From: Promerops cafer
Lineage: Eukaryota > Chordata > Aves > Passeriformes > Nectariniidae
Reading direction: 5' to 3'
Assembly (NCBI GenBank): GCA_013398275.1
Contig: VZSE01013366.1
Coordinates: 310,001-374,000, forward strand
DNA: 64,000 nt
The position numbers were made by a program, and so were the translations under genes. Every line of letters starts with the position of its first letter. Position 1 is the stretch's first letter. Shown here in pieces: positions 50,358 to 61,700 of the stretch. The notes under the pieces are model-generated. The model was not told where the DNA came from, did no database searches, and saw nothing but the letters and a program-made list of their open reading frames with translations.

Positions 50358-51497
50358 TTAACAGAGATGGAGCCCATCTGGGTCCAGCAGGCCAGGTGCC
50401 AAGAAAGTTGCCCCATGATCAAAGAACCCAAAATTCTGCTGATGACACCAGCCTTTAAGCCACTTGTTGATAATGTGGTCTCTCCTGTTCCTTTCATCAT
50501 TTGTCTCTGTCGCTGAAGGGACTGAGCAGAACAGCACCTGTGCTCCTTGACCCAAAGCCCTGAAGTGCCTTGTAATTGCCCTGGTGCTCTTCTTTTCAAT
50601 CTCATCACTGCCAGCCTGGAGTATCAGCAGTGGGTGATAATCAGAGGGCTGAATCAGCCCAGGGAGTCTCCTGGTGACATCCTGTACCTGGGCCCCAGGG
50701 AGGCAGCAGACCTCCCTGTGGGATGGGTCTGGGTGACACACGGGGCCCTCTGTTCCCCTCAGAAGGGAGTCACCCACTATCACTACCCTTCTTTTCTTTT
50801 TAATGCTAGAGGCAGTGATCTGCCTGACAGATGAAGCGTAATTGGGAGGCCCTCTGGGCAGATAATTTTCTTCTACATCATCTGGCTGACCGTCTAGATC
50901 CAGGGCCTCATGCCTATTCTGAACTGGCACCTGGGTGAGTGATGGGGGTTGGGAGGAATTTTCATTACCTCCCCAAGGAGGGACCCATTTCCACTCCCCT
51001 TCATTGACTAGATCTCCTTCTGCCTGATGGTAGGAGGCATGGGAGTTCTCTGATTCCTGGTGGGCTTCTCTCAGGGATGGAAGGGTGAAACTCCACCAGT
51101 CTATTTCCTTTTCACTTTCCCTAATACTCCTTAGTCTTTCAGCTTCCTCTTTAAGCTCAGCCACCAGACAGAGGAGATAGTTCACCTGTTCTCACCACAC
51201 ACAGGCGTCTCTTGCACCGTCCCCTGTTACTACTGAGAATACTCAGTACTACTACTACTAACACTCCTTGCAGGAAGGGGTCTGGACAGACACATCCTTC
51301 TTGAAGGGTTCTGTTTGGCTTGGTACACTTTTACTAGTTATAGCTTTTGATTGTTTAGAGATCACTGCAGGAAGAAAAAGAAAAAGAAAAAAGAGACCTC
51401 CAACCAAAATCAAGCTAAATAAAATAAAAACGCCACTAGCAGGAGGATGCCTGCACAAACTGCCGTGCCACGCTCCCGTTTGCCCGCTCCCGGTCAC
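50358..51497 (-). pseudogene. CR1 ORF1 protein, esterase-like domain, broken
   Basis: CR1 ORF1 encodes a nucleic-acid-associated protein whose C-terminal half resembles SGNH hydrolases (esterases). The continuous part (275 residues, 51185 down to 50358) starts with a charged, helix-prone segment (ELKEEAERLRSIRESEKEID, residues 10-29). It then has the GDS nucleophile motif at residues 138-140 (VVIVGDSLLRG), a GSDEI block near residue 192, and DPDGLHLC at the C-terminus, the expected Asp/His block. The N-terminal part (51497-51258) keeps SVPSQTEPFKKDVSVQT but ends in a run of TAG codons around 51245-51258. A TGA at 51192-51194 separates the two parts in the same frame. The initiation codon of the ancestor is not evident. 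The gene is non-functional in this copy. Confidence 0.85.
51374..51396 (+). repeat. Short A-rich repeat (AAGAAA units)
   Basis: AAAAAG-type units in the 5' part of the CR1, on the minus strand a T-rich stretch encoding a run of phenylalanine and leucine in the broken ORF1 frame. Confidence 0.6.
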
Positions 51498-51625
51498 CGC
51501 GCTCCCCAGAGCCTTCTTTTAATCGCACCTCTGACGGCCGGGGGAGCCCGCCCTGCGCCTGAACGGCCAGCGAGAACACGGGAAGCACCCGCTCAGCTTC
51601 CTGAGAGCAAGGGAAGCACCTGCTC

Positions 51626-54600
51626 CAGCAGAAAGAATAATCTCCACGTGCTTGCCAAGTGCTGTGCTACTGCAGAGTCCTTTAGGGATTCAGCTGAAAT
51701 TTCCTTGCAGCACAGTGCAGAAATCGTGACCTGGAAAAGCAGCCAGAATTTCCGGGGCTCGATGCTGGACTGTTGATAGCTGTGATGGAGATCAGGGTCT
51801 TTAGGATTCAGTCTGGGTGCAGATACCTCTGACAACACTCTGCCAGCTTATAAAATCGATCTGGATAAGGACAGTCCCCACACAAGAAGCCAGGTATTAG
51901 GAAGAATATTAGCAGATAAAACACCTTTTTTTCAGCACCCGTGAGATGCTAGCAAGGATGCCAACATCTTTGCTAATCCTCCTGCCCCTACTTTTGGCCA
52001 TACAGCCTCTTCCTCAGGCCCCCTTACTTTTTCTCTGGCTTAGATAAAGATTGAGATTTAGGGAAAAAAATCTATTTGTCTCCAGTGCTCAGTGAAGGGA
52101 ATAACTTTTAGTTTAGTTTAGCTTTGTTTTGTTGGAATTTTTTTGTTTGTTTGTGTTTGAGTTTTTGTTGTTGTTGTTGTTGTTTTGAGCCCATGATGAA
52201 AATTCTGGAAATGCAAAGATCAGGTTGGACAATCAAGTGTGAAATCTTAAGTGCTGAGAAGAGATCTTGGAAAAAGGGAGAAGTAGATGGAGCCAAGGAA
52301 CAACAACACTTAAATTAAGCAGATATTGATTTCACTGAAATGAACATCAAGTTTTATTGATCTGAGAGATAAATATTGACTGAAGCATCCTCATGTGTTC
52401 CCTAATGTGTGCAGTTGTTTTTCCCCTGAAACAGGTTTCCTTCTTTTCCCCTGTCCCTTCCCAGAGAATAATATCTTACCTCAGCTGCTCTAAACTTGTG
52501 CTGGTTTTGCAAAGCCAGCATTGTTTTCCACCTTGCTGTTGTAAACATCAGAGACTGGAAAAATGGCTGTGACTTTATAAATCAATAAAGCCCTATGCCC
52601 AAACAGCTATTAACAAACTAAAAAGGTGCTTGGAAATCCAAACAACCTGTTATAAAGTAATAACAAAAGGCTCTGCAGAACAGTCAGGTTCTTGGCTCCT
52701 GTTACAGAGAAAATATTTTTTAAAAAATGTGAAATTGCACTTTGAGGAAGTAACAATTTTTGATTTTTTTTGGGAAAAAATTATTACATAATTCCTAATG
52801 CTGTCTAAAATATTTTATTGAACTGATCCTTTATTACTTTAATGTAAATGCCAGTTTACAAGGGCACAGAAGTTTTGCAAGTAGTGGAGAAAAGAAAATT
52901 TGGAGGGAAGGAGCAAAATAGACAATATGGGCCAATAGTGAAACAATTACTTTTGAGCTATAAGGGTGGGTGTACCTCTGTGTTAAAGGGATAAAAATTC
53001 AAACATTTCAAGCCTCAAAGAGCAGCTAGTTTTGTGATTGTAGCATGTTCATCTGAGCCAAGTGCAAGCTCCAGGTGAGGAAAGAGGGCTTTTGCTATGG
53101 ATTTTGCATGTAATTTAGATCAAAATATTTAGAAGTGTACAAAATTCTGAAATACTTTTCAGGATTTTATAATGCTTAAGGTTCTGCATGCTGGACATGG
53201 AAGACTGCCCCGGAAGGCAAATGAGTGAGGATCATATGGTAACACAAATGGAAGGAGGAAGGGACAAATGGCTACAAATCCTCTCCAGGCAAGTTCTTGC
53301 CTTTTGAAGCACTAAATCATTTTGTTTCCCACTGAAAACAACTTCACATTGGATTTAAGCAGTCATGAAATGTGGAGACAGAGAGCCTCCACTGACTTTC
53401 TCCCTGTGGATCAGAGGTAACTCTGATCCTTGTGTGTCTGGAATTGCCAGTTTGGGCAGCTAAGGAGAAAACCCAAGTGGAAATGAGACCTATCTTATGA
53501 CAACTTGGAGAGATTTCACAGTGACCTAATTCTGAAATTGCTTATCAGTTAATTTCACCCTGAGGAAGTGAAGACAAATGGCCCCGAGGGAAAGGAGTGG
53601 TTCACAGCAAGCTCCCATCAGCAGCAGATTACCAAAGGAAGAATGAGTTTGGGTTCTTTGGCTCTTCCAGGTTGAAAGACAAGTTTTGAGTAGAAAGTCC
53701 AGAATAACAGAACCACTCGAATGTGGGGTAAAAGTGCCTGCCACCAAGAGAAATCAAACAGTGGGTTTGAAAAGAGCCCGAGGTGGGAGGGCCCAGTGGG
53801 GTGCCAGACAAGCTCTGTCCATCAGGAAATAGGGACTAGGTGTGTCTTTAATGGCTAAGCAGCTATCTGTACAGAGCTTTTCAAAAACAGTTTTCTGAAA
53901 ACCTGTGATTGTTTGGGAAGAAAAATTGTAACAAATAAACATCCCACTTCCAACTCCCCCAATTAACAATTGCTGTCTTTCAGCACTGTAGTCGTCCCCG
54001 ATGTGAAAGCCCCACAACAATTTATTTTAATATCATTTTGTCAGAAATGTTTTATCTGGGGCAGGGGGAGGGGAAGATCTGCTTTGCTGTATTGTTCCAG
54101 AGAGCATCCAGTATGTTCCTGTGTCCACCATGTGCACTTTTTCTGGTATAATTATTGTGATGATGCACAGCTCTGTGTGTTCTTGTGGAAATTGTTTATC
54201 AGAAAATACTATTCAAGCAAAGGGAAGGAATCCCATTTCAAACTCACTGACATTTTCCAGGCAGCTTTTCTTTTTGATTGGCATATTTAATGTCCCTAGA
54301 TATAGCATTGGCCTTGTAAATGAGAAGCCTGCATTAACAGAAATGACCTAACAAACCAGGGACTGGGGAAGCATTCAGGCTGGCAGCAAATGTGGAAAGA
54401 GCTACAGTTTTAGAAGAAACATGACATGCAAAGACATTCCTGAAACAAACAGGCATCCTTAAGCATAGGCAGACTAAGATGAGCTGGGAAGCTTAAAATT
54501 CCTTTGCTCGAGGTAAGATGGGATGTGTTCTGTGTATCTTGCAGAACTGAACCAACTGATTTTTCTTATCACCAGGTACTTTTACTGTATTTTCCCCTTA

Positions 54601-57600
54601 GATTTCATAAAAATAGCCCTGAAGGACAAGTTTTTATTCCTCTCAAAATTATCCAGATTCTTGGATCTTCCCAAGCTTCTTAAAAAACTTGAGGATTTTC
54701 TCCCTCTCCTCTCAACATTCACTTAGAATTCCACCTGCTGAAAAAAATCCCTATCAATGCACAGGGCAGTGCCCGCAGACAGGGCCAAGCTGAAAGTCAC
54801 TGCCAGTGACAAGTTGCAGATATTTTTCTTTCTGCTCACTGAAAAATGTGTGGTGATTGCTTGAGGCCCTAAATGCAGGCAGGGTTTCTCTCCTTGTGGA
54901 AAGCTCTGTGTGTGTGCAATTGCCTTGAGATGGGGACACTTGAGATGGAGCCCACATGGCACAGGACCTGTGGCGATGTGGCCTGAGGAGCACACAGTCA
55001 TCACCTTCTTTCCTTCTTCTGACTCTGTCCTTACTGGGTATTTTTTCTGTTCCCAAGTTTTCCATTTTCTGTGGAGATAAACAGAGGTTTTCACCGAAGG
55101 CAGTCTTCCAGTCAACTGGAGAGAAAAACTGCAGGAACAGACTGGAGGCTCAGGTGATCCCAAAAATCATAGGATTAATCTTCATTCGTGACAGCTGCAT
55201 ATATGAAGTGCTCAGAAAATGTAAGGGCTCCCAGCAAATTTATATTTGTGCCTGCACAAATTTTATTGTGTTTGTTCTTCAGCTGTCTAAAGCTGCATTG
55301 TTTTAACAGAGGCATGGCTTTTCCTACAGCTTCCTGCTTCTTCCTTGCAGCACATTTCTGGATAGGAAAAGGACAAAAGGAAAAGTGTTATGGAGGGACA
55401 TGTGACTGAACAAATGACAGCCCAGGGAAACAGCAATAAGATGGGAGTAGATGTGGATCTCAAGGAAAGACAGAATATTGTGAGTAGATTATTATGGAGA
55501 CTATGACAAATTTCTCAGCAAGTCAGTAGACATTTGTAAGTTGTTAATTAGTGATTAAATAATTATTTTAAAGCAGAAGGTAAATTGAATTGGTTTCTTT
55601 GCAAAGTAGCGAAGTTTAGAAGATGAAATACATTTAAATGAGGCATTAAAGCTACAACACTGATTCTGCCCATCACCTTGGGATCTTGGGTATTAGATTC
55701 TGCCTTTCTTTCTCAAACTGCTGTGTTGTGTTAGATGCAATTTTGGTTCTGTTTTGATGTAGGACACCACAGATGCTTTGAATACACAGTCATAAATAGA
55801 ACATGGATGTAATGGAAGGACTCATTTTTAACTTGATATTGCAAGGGAATACCTGGTGATATAGTAAGCCTGTTAGAAAGTTAAATGAAATTTGACTCAT
55901 CAAAATTGATATGTAAATCCATAGAGAAAATTAAAATCAAACCTGACTTTGAAAGTTTGAAATATCACATTTATTTCTCACTTCCTCCTGTTGTTATTCA
56001 CAATCTCTTACTATCCTGAGTCCGGAAAAAGAAACTTGGAAAGAGAGGAGTTCTTCCCTAATTCTGGTTCTCCAGAACAACAGGAATCTTTCAAAGAAAT
56101 CCTCTTCCTATGAGAATTTGAGTACAATTTGCAGCCCTTCAAAGACTGAGGTATTTCGGAAAAGAATTCAGTGAGAACCTGGACAGCCAGGCACCCTTCT
56201 GCCTGGCAGCTCTCTTGTGACTGATCTCTGCAAAACTTCAGCAGTACAGATGCAATAAGATTTATTTCAGGAAATGTATCTGTTTGTGTTTATTCTGGCT
56301 CTTTAGGACATCCCAGTGAATGTTACAGGTAAGGACATTATTGGAGGGAAAGGACCATGTGGCTGCACAGCACACTGTAAGTTCTAGCATGTTTTAATAA
56401 CATTTGCATAAACAATGCCCACAGCCAAAATCAATGTCCACATTTTCAAACAGTGATCCACCTGCATCCCAACTTAATTGTTTTATACAAGTAGATCCTA
56501 TAATGATTTTTTTTTGTAGTCATTCAAGCCAGTCATGCTTGCAAACTAATTTTGCTATTGGTTTTATTGACTGTTCTTCCAGAATTTCTCCCTTGGCACG
56601 TTTCTTATTGTTCCTTATGTGCTTATCTATTGAAACCAGTGTGTGAACTTAGAGCATGAAGACATGGCCTTGCTTTATGTTTTCTGGAGATGACAGCAGC
56701 CCGTGCACTGGGATTTACTGAGCACACATGTATGGAGTGTCCCTGGGGAGCTCCATCACAATGGCTGTGGCTCAGCAGTTTCAGCTTTTCCAGGAGTCCA
56801 GAGAGAGAGTTGTATTTTTCTGCTTTGTAGCACAACTTCTGCTGTTACAGACAACAAAAAGAGAAGAGGCAATTGTGTTATTTGTCTGGAAAAAGTAGCT
56901 GAACTACATCTTCACTGTGCCCTTATGCTGACAAAATTTTGTGAGATCTATCTTGAAATTAAGATGGGTGTGAATACACTCTTGAATTTTTACGTATTGT
57001 TTGATACTCTACTATAAAAAAGATATATTGGAGCTACCAAGTCATCATCATGCAGTTATCTCTTATATTGTAGGAGTTTTCAGCTGAAACTCTCAGGAAG
57101 AGCAAACTGTATTTGAAGCTAATAGCTCTTTTTATCACTGTAAGTCACAAACAGCTGAACATCAGGTGCTTGGATAAGACCACACAGCTCACAGGTCTGC
57201 TCTTACAAATGGAAGAACTAAAGAGCAGTCTCATATCTCATTCTTTGAACCTAAGAAAGATAGCAAATTGAAAACTCTGGTACCATGCTTATTATTTTTT
57301 AAAGTTTTAGAACAGTATTTCTTTCTTGCCTATGTCTTCTTCCAAAGGATATGCTCTCTGAGGTGCTGCAGTGCTAATCCTCATCACAGAGTCTGTCCAA
57401 GATGATTTCTGATGCTTAAGCACAACCCTGGAAATCCAAGTTAAATTGGTTGGAGTAAATGTGAAGTCACTAAAGAGAAGCACTAAACAGTGCTATCAGA
57501 TCCTTACTGTGGTGCAAAACTAAATGCAGTGCAGTCTCTGTTGCTTTTGGAATATTGAGATCTGTGAATGGAATTCTGACACGAAACCCTAACAATTAAA

Positions 57601-58497
57601 ATAGTCATGTGCAAGGTGTAAGGAATTTGTGACACTGCTACAGCTTGGAAGAAAGAGGAGATGGTCTCTCTGGAACAGTGAAATCTCTGTTTTACCAGAG
57701 GATTATAAGTGGACAGGCTTACATTGCCTTTTAGTATCAGTAAAGGACTGTTTAGCCATAGTTCTTTATTCCACTCGTTTTCACTGTAGGAATATTTGAG
57801 ATTTCCTCATTCTTGCATATGTATGAATCTAGTGTCAGTCAAATCCACCAATACCAGACACAAAACATTTCAGATACGCTGACACAAATCACTAACATGT
57901 TTAGTAATTTTAAAAAGGTCTTTCGAGTATCTTAATCCAGCTGTATCATTGATTGCTACTAGCTCCACCCAGCATATATTTGCATGAAGCTCCTTTTATG
58001 AAAAAATTCAGAAAGAATTTGCAGTTTTAGATGACCTAAAGGTAGGGTTTTCTTAATTTGAATTTTCTAAATAGAAGGAATTCAGTTGCTTTCTAAGATG
58101 GAATTCCTTGCTGTTGTGATGTCAAAATTGGAGGCTCCTGATGACCATCAGACTGTAGAAGTTCAAGAAGAACAAGTTTTGTTATCTGTTGAAAATAAAT
58201 AGATCTTAAAAGTTTTCTTTATTGCTACTTGAATGGAAACTTTGGAATCAGAATAAAAAAGGAATTAAAGCAGAAATTACATTACTTGCTGGATTCTGTG
58301 AGAATTGGTGTTGAATTAGGCTAGTCCTTTGATTTCTTTTATTCCTGGCTCTGTTAGGAAGAAAAGGACTTTTCCTTCTCTTGGTGTGGGTGATGCCCAC
58401 TGCCTGTTTCCATAGTCTAATTCCTTCCTTGCAGCATGTCTGTGAGTCCATTGGTTCTGTTGTGTGGCTGACGAGGCCAGTGTCCAAGGAGGGGAGA
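51626..58497. other. Unique non-coding stretch
   Basis: No gene, RNA gene or mobile element recognised, apart from a short TTG repeat at 52165-52182. AT-rich sequence with short chance frames. Confidence 0.55.
52165..52182. repeat. TTG trinucleotide repeat x6
   Basis: Six TTG units in a T-rich stretch that begins with TTTAG and TTTG runs from about 52107. Confidence 0.85.
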
Positions 58498-58592
58498 CAC
58501 ACAGTGCTCCAGGAGGGGACACACACAGACACAGACACACACACACACAGACACACACACACATGCACACACACACAGTGCTCCAGGAGGGG

Positions 58593-58654
<62 letters not shown>

Positions 58655-58732
58655 AGTGCTCCCTGGAAAAGCTGCCTTTTGGGAGGGGCACTGTTCCAGG
58701 CTCCTCCTCTGAGCTGCCTTTTGGGAGGGGAA
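58498..58732. repeat. Composite (AC)n microsatellite with embedded repeated unit
   Basis: The longest perfect run is about 27 AC units at 58595-58648. Shorter AC runs before it are broken by AGAC and ATGC. The unit 'acacagtgctccaggagggg' occurs at 58498 and again at 58573, and its first part again at 58652. A second unit 'gctgccttttgggagggg' occurs at 58671 and 58713. This is a microsatellite combined with a small minisatellite-like duplication. The Cys-Val-rich and His-Thr-rich frames across it are not genes. Confidence 0.93.
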
Positions 58733-61700
58733 GCTTAAGGACAGCAGGGTGAAGAGAAGCTGGTACTCTGTCAATTGACTTAATAAAAATGACATTAAAT
58801 ACTACCAGAGGAGGAAGTGAAAAGGTGTCATGTAGTTTAGTGGGAATAAGCCTTTACTCTGCACAATCATTACTTAATAAACAAATCTAGGAAAATGCCC
58901 AGTTTGTAGTTCCACTTACCAAGTGAAGTGAAGGAATTGTAGGCTTTGAAACGTCAATTAAAGTTTTCAATTAGTGTGCATAGATGGGAAATGGATGTTT
59001 ATAAGTCATAACACATTAATGATTCTCTGGTGATACTGAGTAATCTCGTTGTATCAGAGGGTGTAATATTCCAGTATTCAGTAATTCCACCTTCATAGGG
59101 CTCAGAAATAGGTGGCTTTCTGGAGGCTCCTGTCCCTGTCCATTGACGATTTAGGAAGCTGAAGTATGTGACTCAGTCTTACTGGTTCATTTTTGATGGT
59201 GAAAGGAGCTAAGGGAGGTAAGTCCTGTGCTCTCCATGATGCAGATCCTTAGATACTGTTAAGCTACCAAATGGATTTTAAAGTGAAGATTGAGGCCAAA
59301 CTTCTTGTTAGGGTGTCTACCACGACAAACCTGGATCTCCTGTTAAGCAGCCTGCTCCTTGTTTGGGTACGGAGTTAAGCAGCCCTACACTTTAGAATCC
59401 TTTGCACTTTTCCTGGGCTCAGTTTAAAGCTTTTCTTTTTACTTTCTCTTTGTTTTTCTCTTTGCTTTCACCCTCTGTTTCCCTCATTTTTTGATGATGG
59501 AGTTGTGCCACATCATTAACTGTAAGAAGTATGTCTGCAAATGTTCAAAGAATGATGGATTTTATTATGCTGTCACCACAGCCATGCTGAGGAGGCCATC
59601 TTTAATATATTATTGATGCTCTAAACCATTATTTTTAATAGCATTGTGCACTGGGAGAATGCTGCCAGTGGAATGGAAGCACAGATGAAGAAGAGTTCTG
59701 GAGCAATAATCCAGTAGGAAGTCAGTCTCTTGGAAGCATCTCTGGTTGAACACGTGCACTTTTTTACTTTGAGCCATTAACTGTGGAGGAAGGATTTGCT
59801 GCTGGAAATGTAGGATAATTTGACAGTTTGTAATTAATTTCTGTATTGGTAAATATCACATAGATAGAACTTGACATGGTAAATGTTTGCTCTTTGCCAG
59901 ACTTAGCTAAATGAATTCCCTGTGGCAGTCCAGCATCAGACATTGTAGGCACATGGCTTTGTTAGTGCTTCATGCATTATTTCCTCCTTTGCCAGCATTT
60001 TTGGTTTGGATTTTAGTTTGTTTTTCTTCTTCCTCGCCCACAAGTCTGAAAAGTTAGTGTCTTTTCTAACCTACAGTTTCTGTAGGTAATTCCAAATCTA
60101 GAGTTACATTATGCCACCAAATAACTAAGCTTTCTCTCCTAGGAGTGAAGAATTTTATTTCCAATTTTCAGTACTTGAAAGCATAAATTTCCAAATATCT
60201 TCCTTGTCAGCATAAAGGTTGGAGTGGGTCTCTGCCCCAGGGGGGTACACATGATGTGCTGCTTCCACACTGACATCTCAAAACCTGCCAGAGCCCAAAG
60301 GGGAGGCAGATAGCACCCTGAAATTGTGAAAATATCATAAAAGAGATGTGATGAAATTTGCATTTTAGTGCCCAAATTAAGGCTTCTGTGGTCTTATTTA
60401 GCTCACCTCTTGCAAAGTGAAAACAGTGTTGAACATAGTTATTTACATTCATGTGTTGTAAATACAGTCAAAGAAACTCTGCAGCCTGGCATTACCTAGA
60501 GGAAATGAATCTGTTTCTCTCTTGTTTTGTGTTTTTAAGGAGAAACTCAGCGCTCTGCCTTGAGCTTTACCTGTCACAGGAGATCTCTCCCAAAGGGCCC
60601 CCAGCTGTCTGGGGCTCTGTGTCTGCAAATGGAAGGCAGAGTGAATGGGATATGACAGACTCTGATGCTTGAGCTAAAAACCCCCAAAAACCTAGCAAAT
60701 TCCAGCAGTAAGAAAGGGTGCCAGAGGACAATTTTAGGCCAGGCTGGAGAATTTTGCACATTGTGGCCTCTAATAACTCCTACAACCAGAGCAAGAGGGA
60801 ATTCCTGAAAGAACATGATAAAATAAGCAGGTGAATGTCAGTGTTGATGTTGCTTTTCTGTCAAATTGGCAAGGTAGAAGGCAGGTGTTAGCACAGGGGT
60901 GGGTTATTCAGCTCAGTTTCAGGATGGGTTTTCTTCAGGCTTTATGCCTTTGTTTCTTGTGCTGCCTTGTGATTCCACCTGACTCTTTCCAAAGCCTCAG
61001 CATAAACCAGTGCCCTCCCTCAGAGCTCCCTTCTGTGCCAGCTCCTCCTCCAGCCAGGGAGGTGCCAGCTCTGCCCCCTGGTTCCAGCCCACCTTTCTCC
61101 ACCTTGGATTAATGGCTTGGTCAAGGCTGGGGATTTTTCATCCCGTGGGATAGATAAAGGACTTAGTGCAGAACTCACTCAGTTTCCAAAATAAAAAGAT
61201 AAGTATTTTTTCTGCTGGTTGCTGCAGGTGAAGGGTTAATTTTACCTCTGAAAGTCTTATCATTCACCTATAAATCTGCTGTGGTCCCCTGGGTTCTGTT
61301 CAGTTGTTAATAGTATTTATATTATATATTATACCATCTATTTAAAATGTCTTTTTTTCCCTTGTCCTGCAGGAAAAGAAAAAAAAAAAAAGAAAGAAAA
61401 TATTTTATAGGTATTTTATGTATAAAATACAGAGTTCTAAATCATGCTGCTACTTTTTCTTCTTTTTTTCCATGCTTGTCAATAAGCACAATATTTGTAA
61501 CTTATTTCCTTTTATTTTCCATCCTGAAATTCAGTCCCAGAAGCTTTGTTGTAGATGAGAAGTAAAATTAGAGCAAAGTTCTTGGTGGCTGAAAAAGAAC
61601 AGAAAATCCTGTAAATAATACCTCCTCATTGACTGAAGTCAAGAGGCAATTTCAAGAAGTCTCTGATGTTCCTAATTAGCTGTGTCCTTTAAAAACCTGC

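Larger units (their letters stand above)
47643..51625 (-). mobile_element. Nearly full-length, inactive CR1 LINE, minus strand
   Basis: Read on the minus strand, the element has a GC-rich 5' UTR (about 51430-51625), ORF1 (about 51497-50358), ORF2 starting at 50203 with an endonuclease and then reverse transcriptase, a short C-terminal part, and a 3' UTR ending in 'attctgcaattctgtgaatt'. CR1 is a non-LTR retrotransposon that copies itself by target-primed reverse transcription; most bird copies are short 3' fragments, so a copy with its 5' end is uncommon. This copy is dead: ORF1 and ORF2 contain in-frame stops and frame changes, and a 257-base gap removes part of the reverse transcriptase. 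The 5' edge is approximate; a 15-bp motif occurs twice there (51580-51594 and 51611-51625). Confidence 0.92.

Noticed and set aside
58248..58691. Cys-Val-rich and His-Thr-rich frames
   Set aside because: They are translations of the AC/GT microsatellite.
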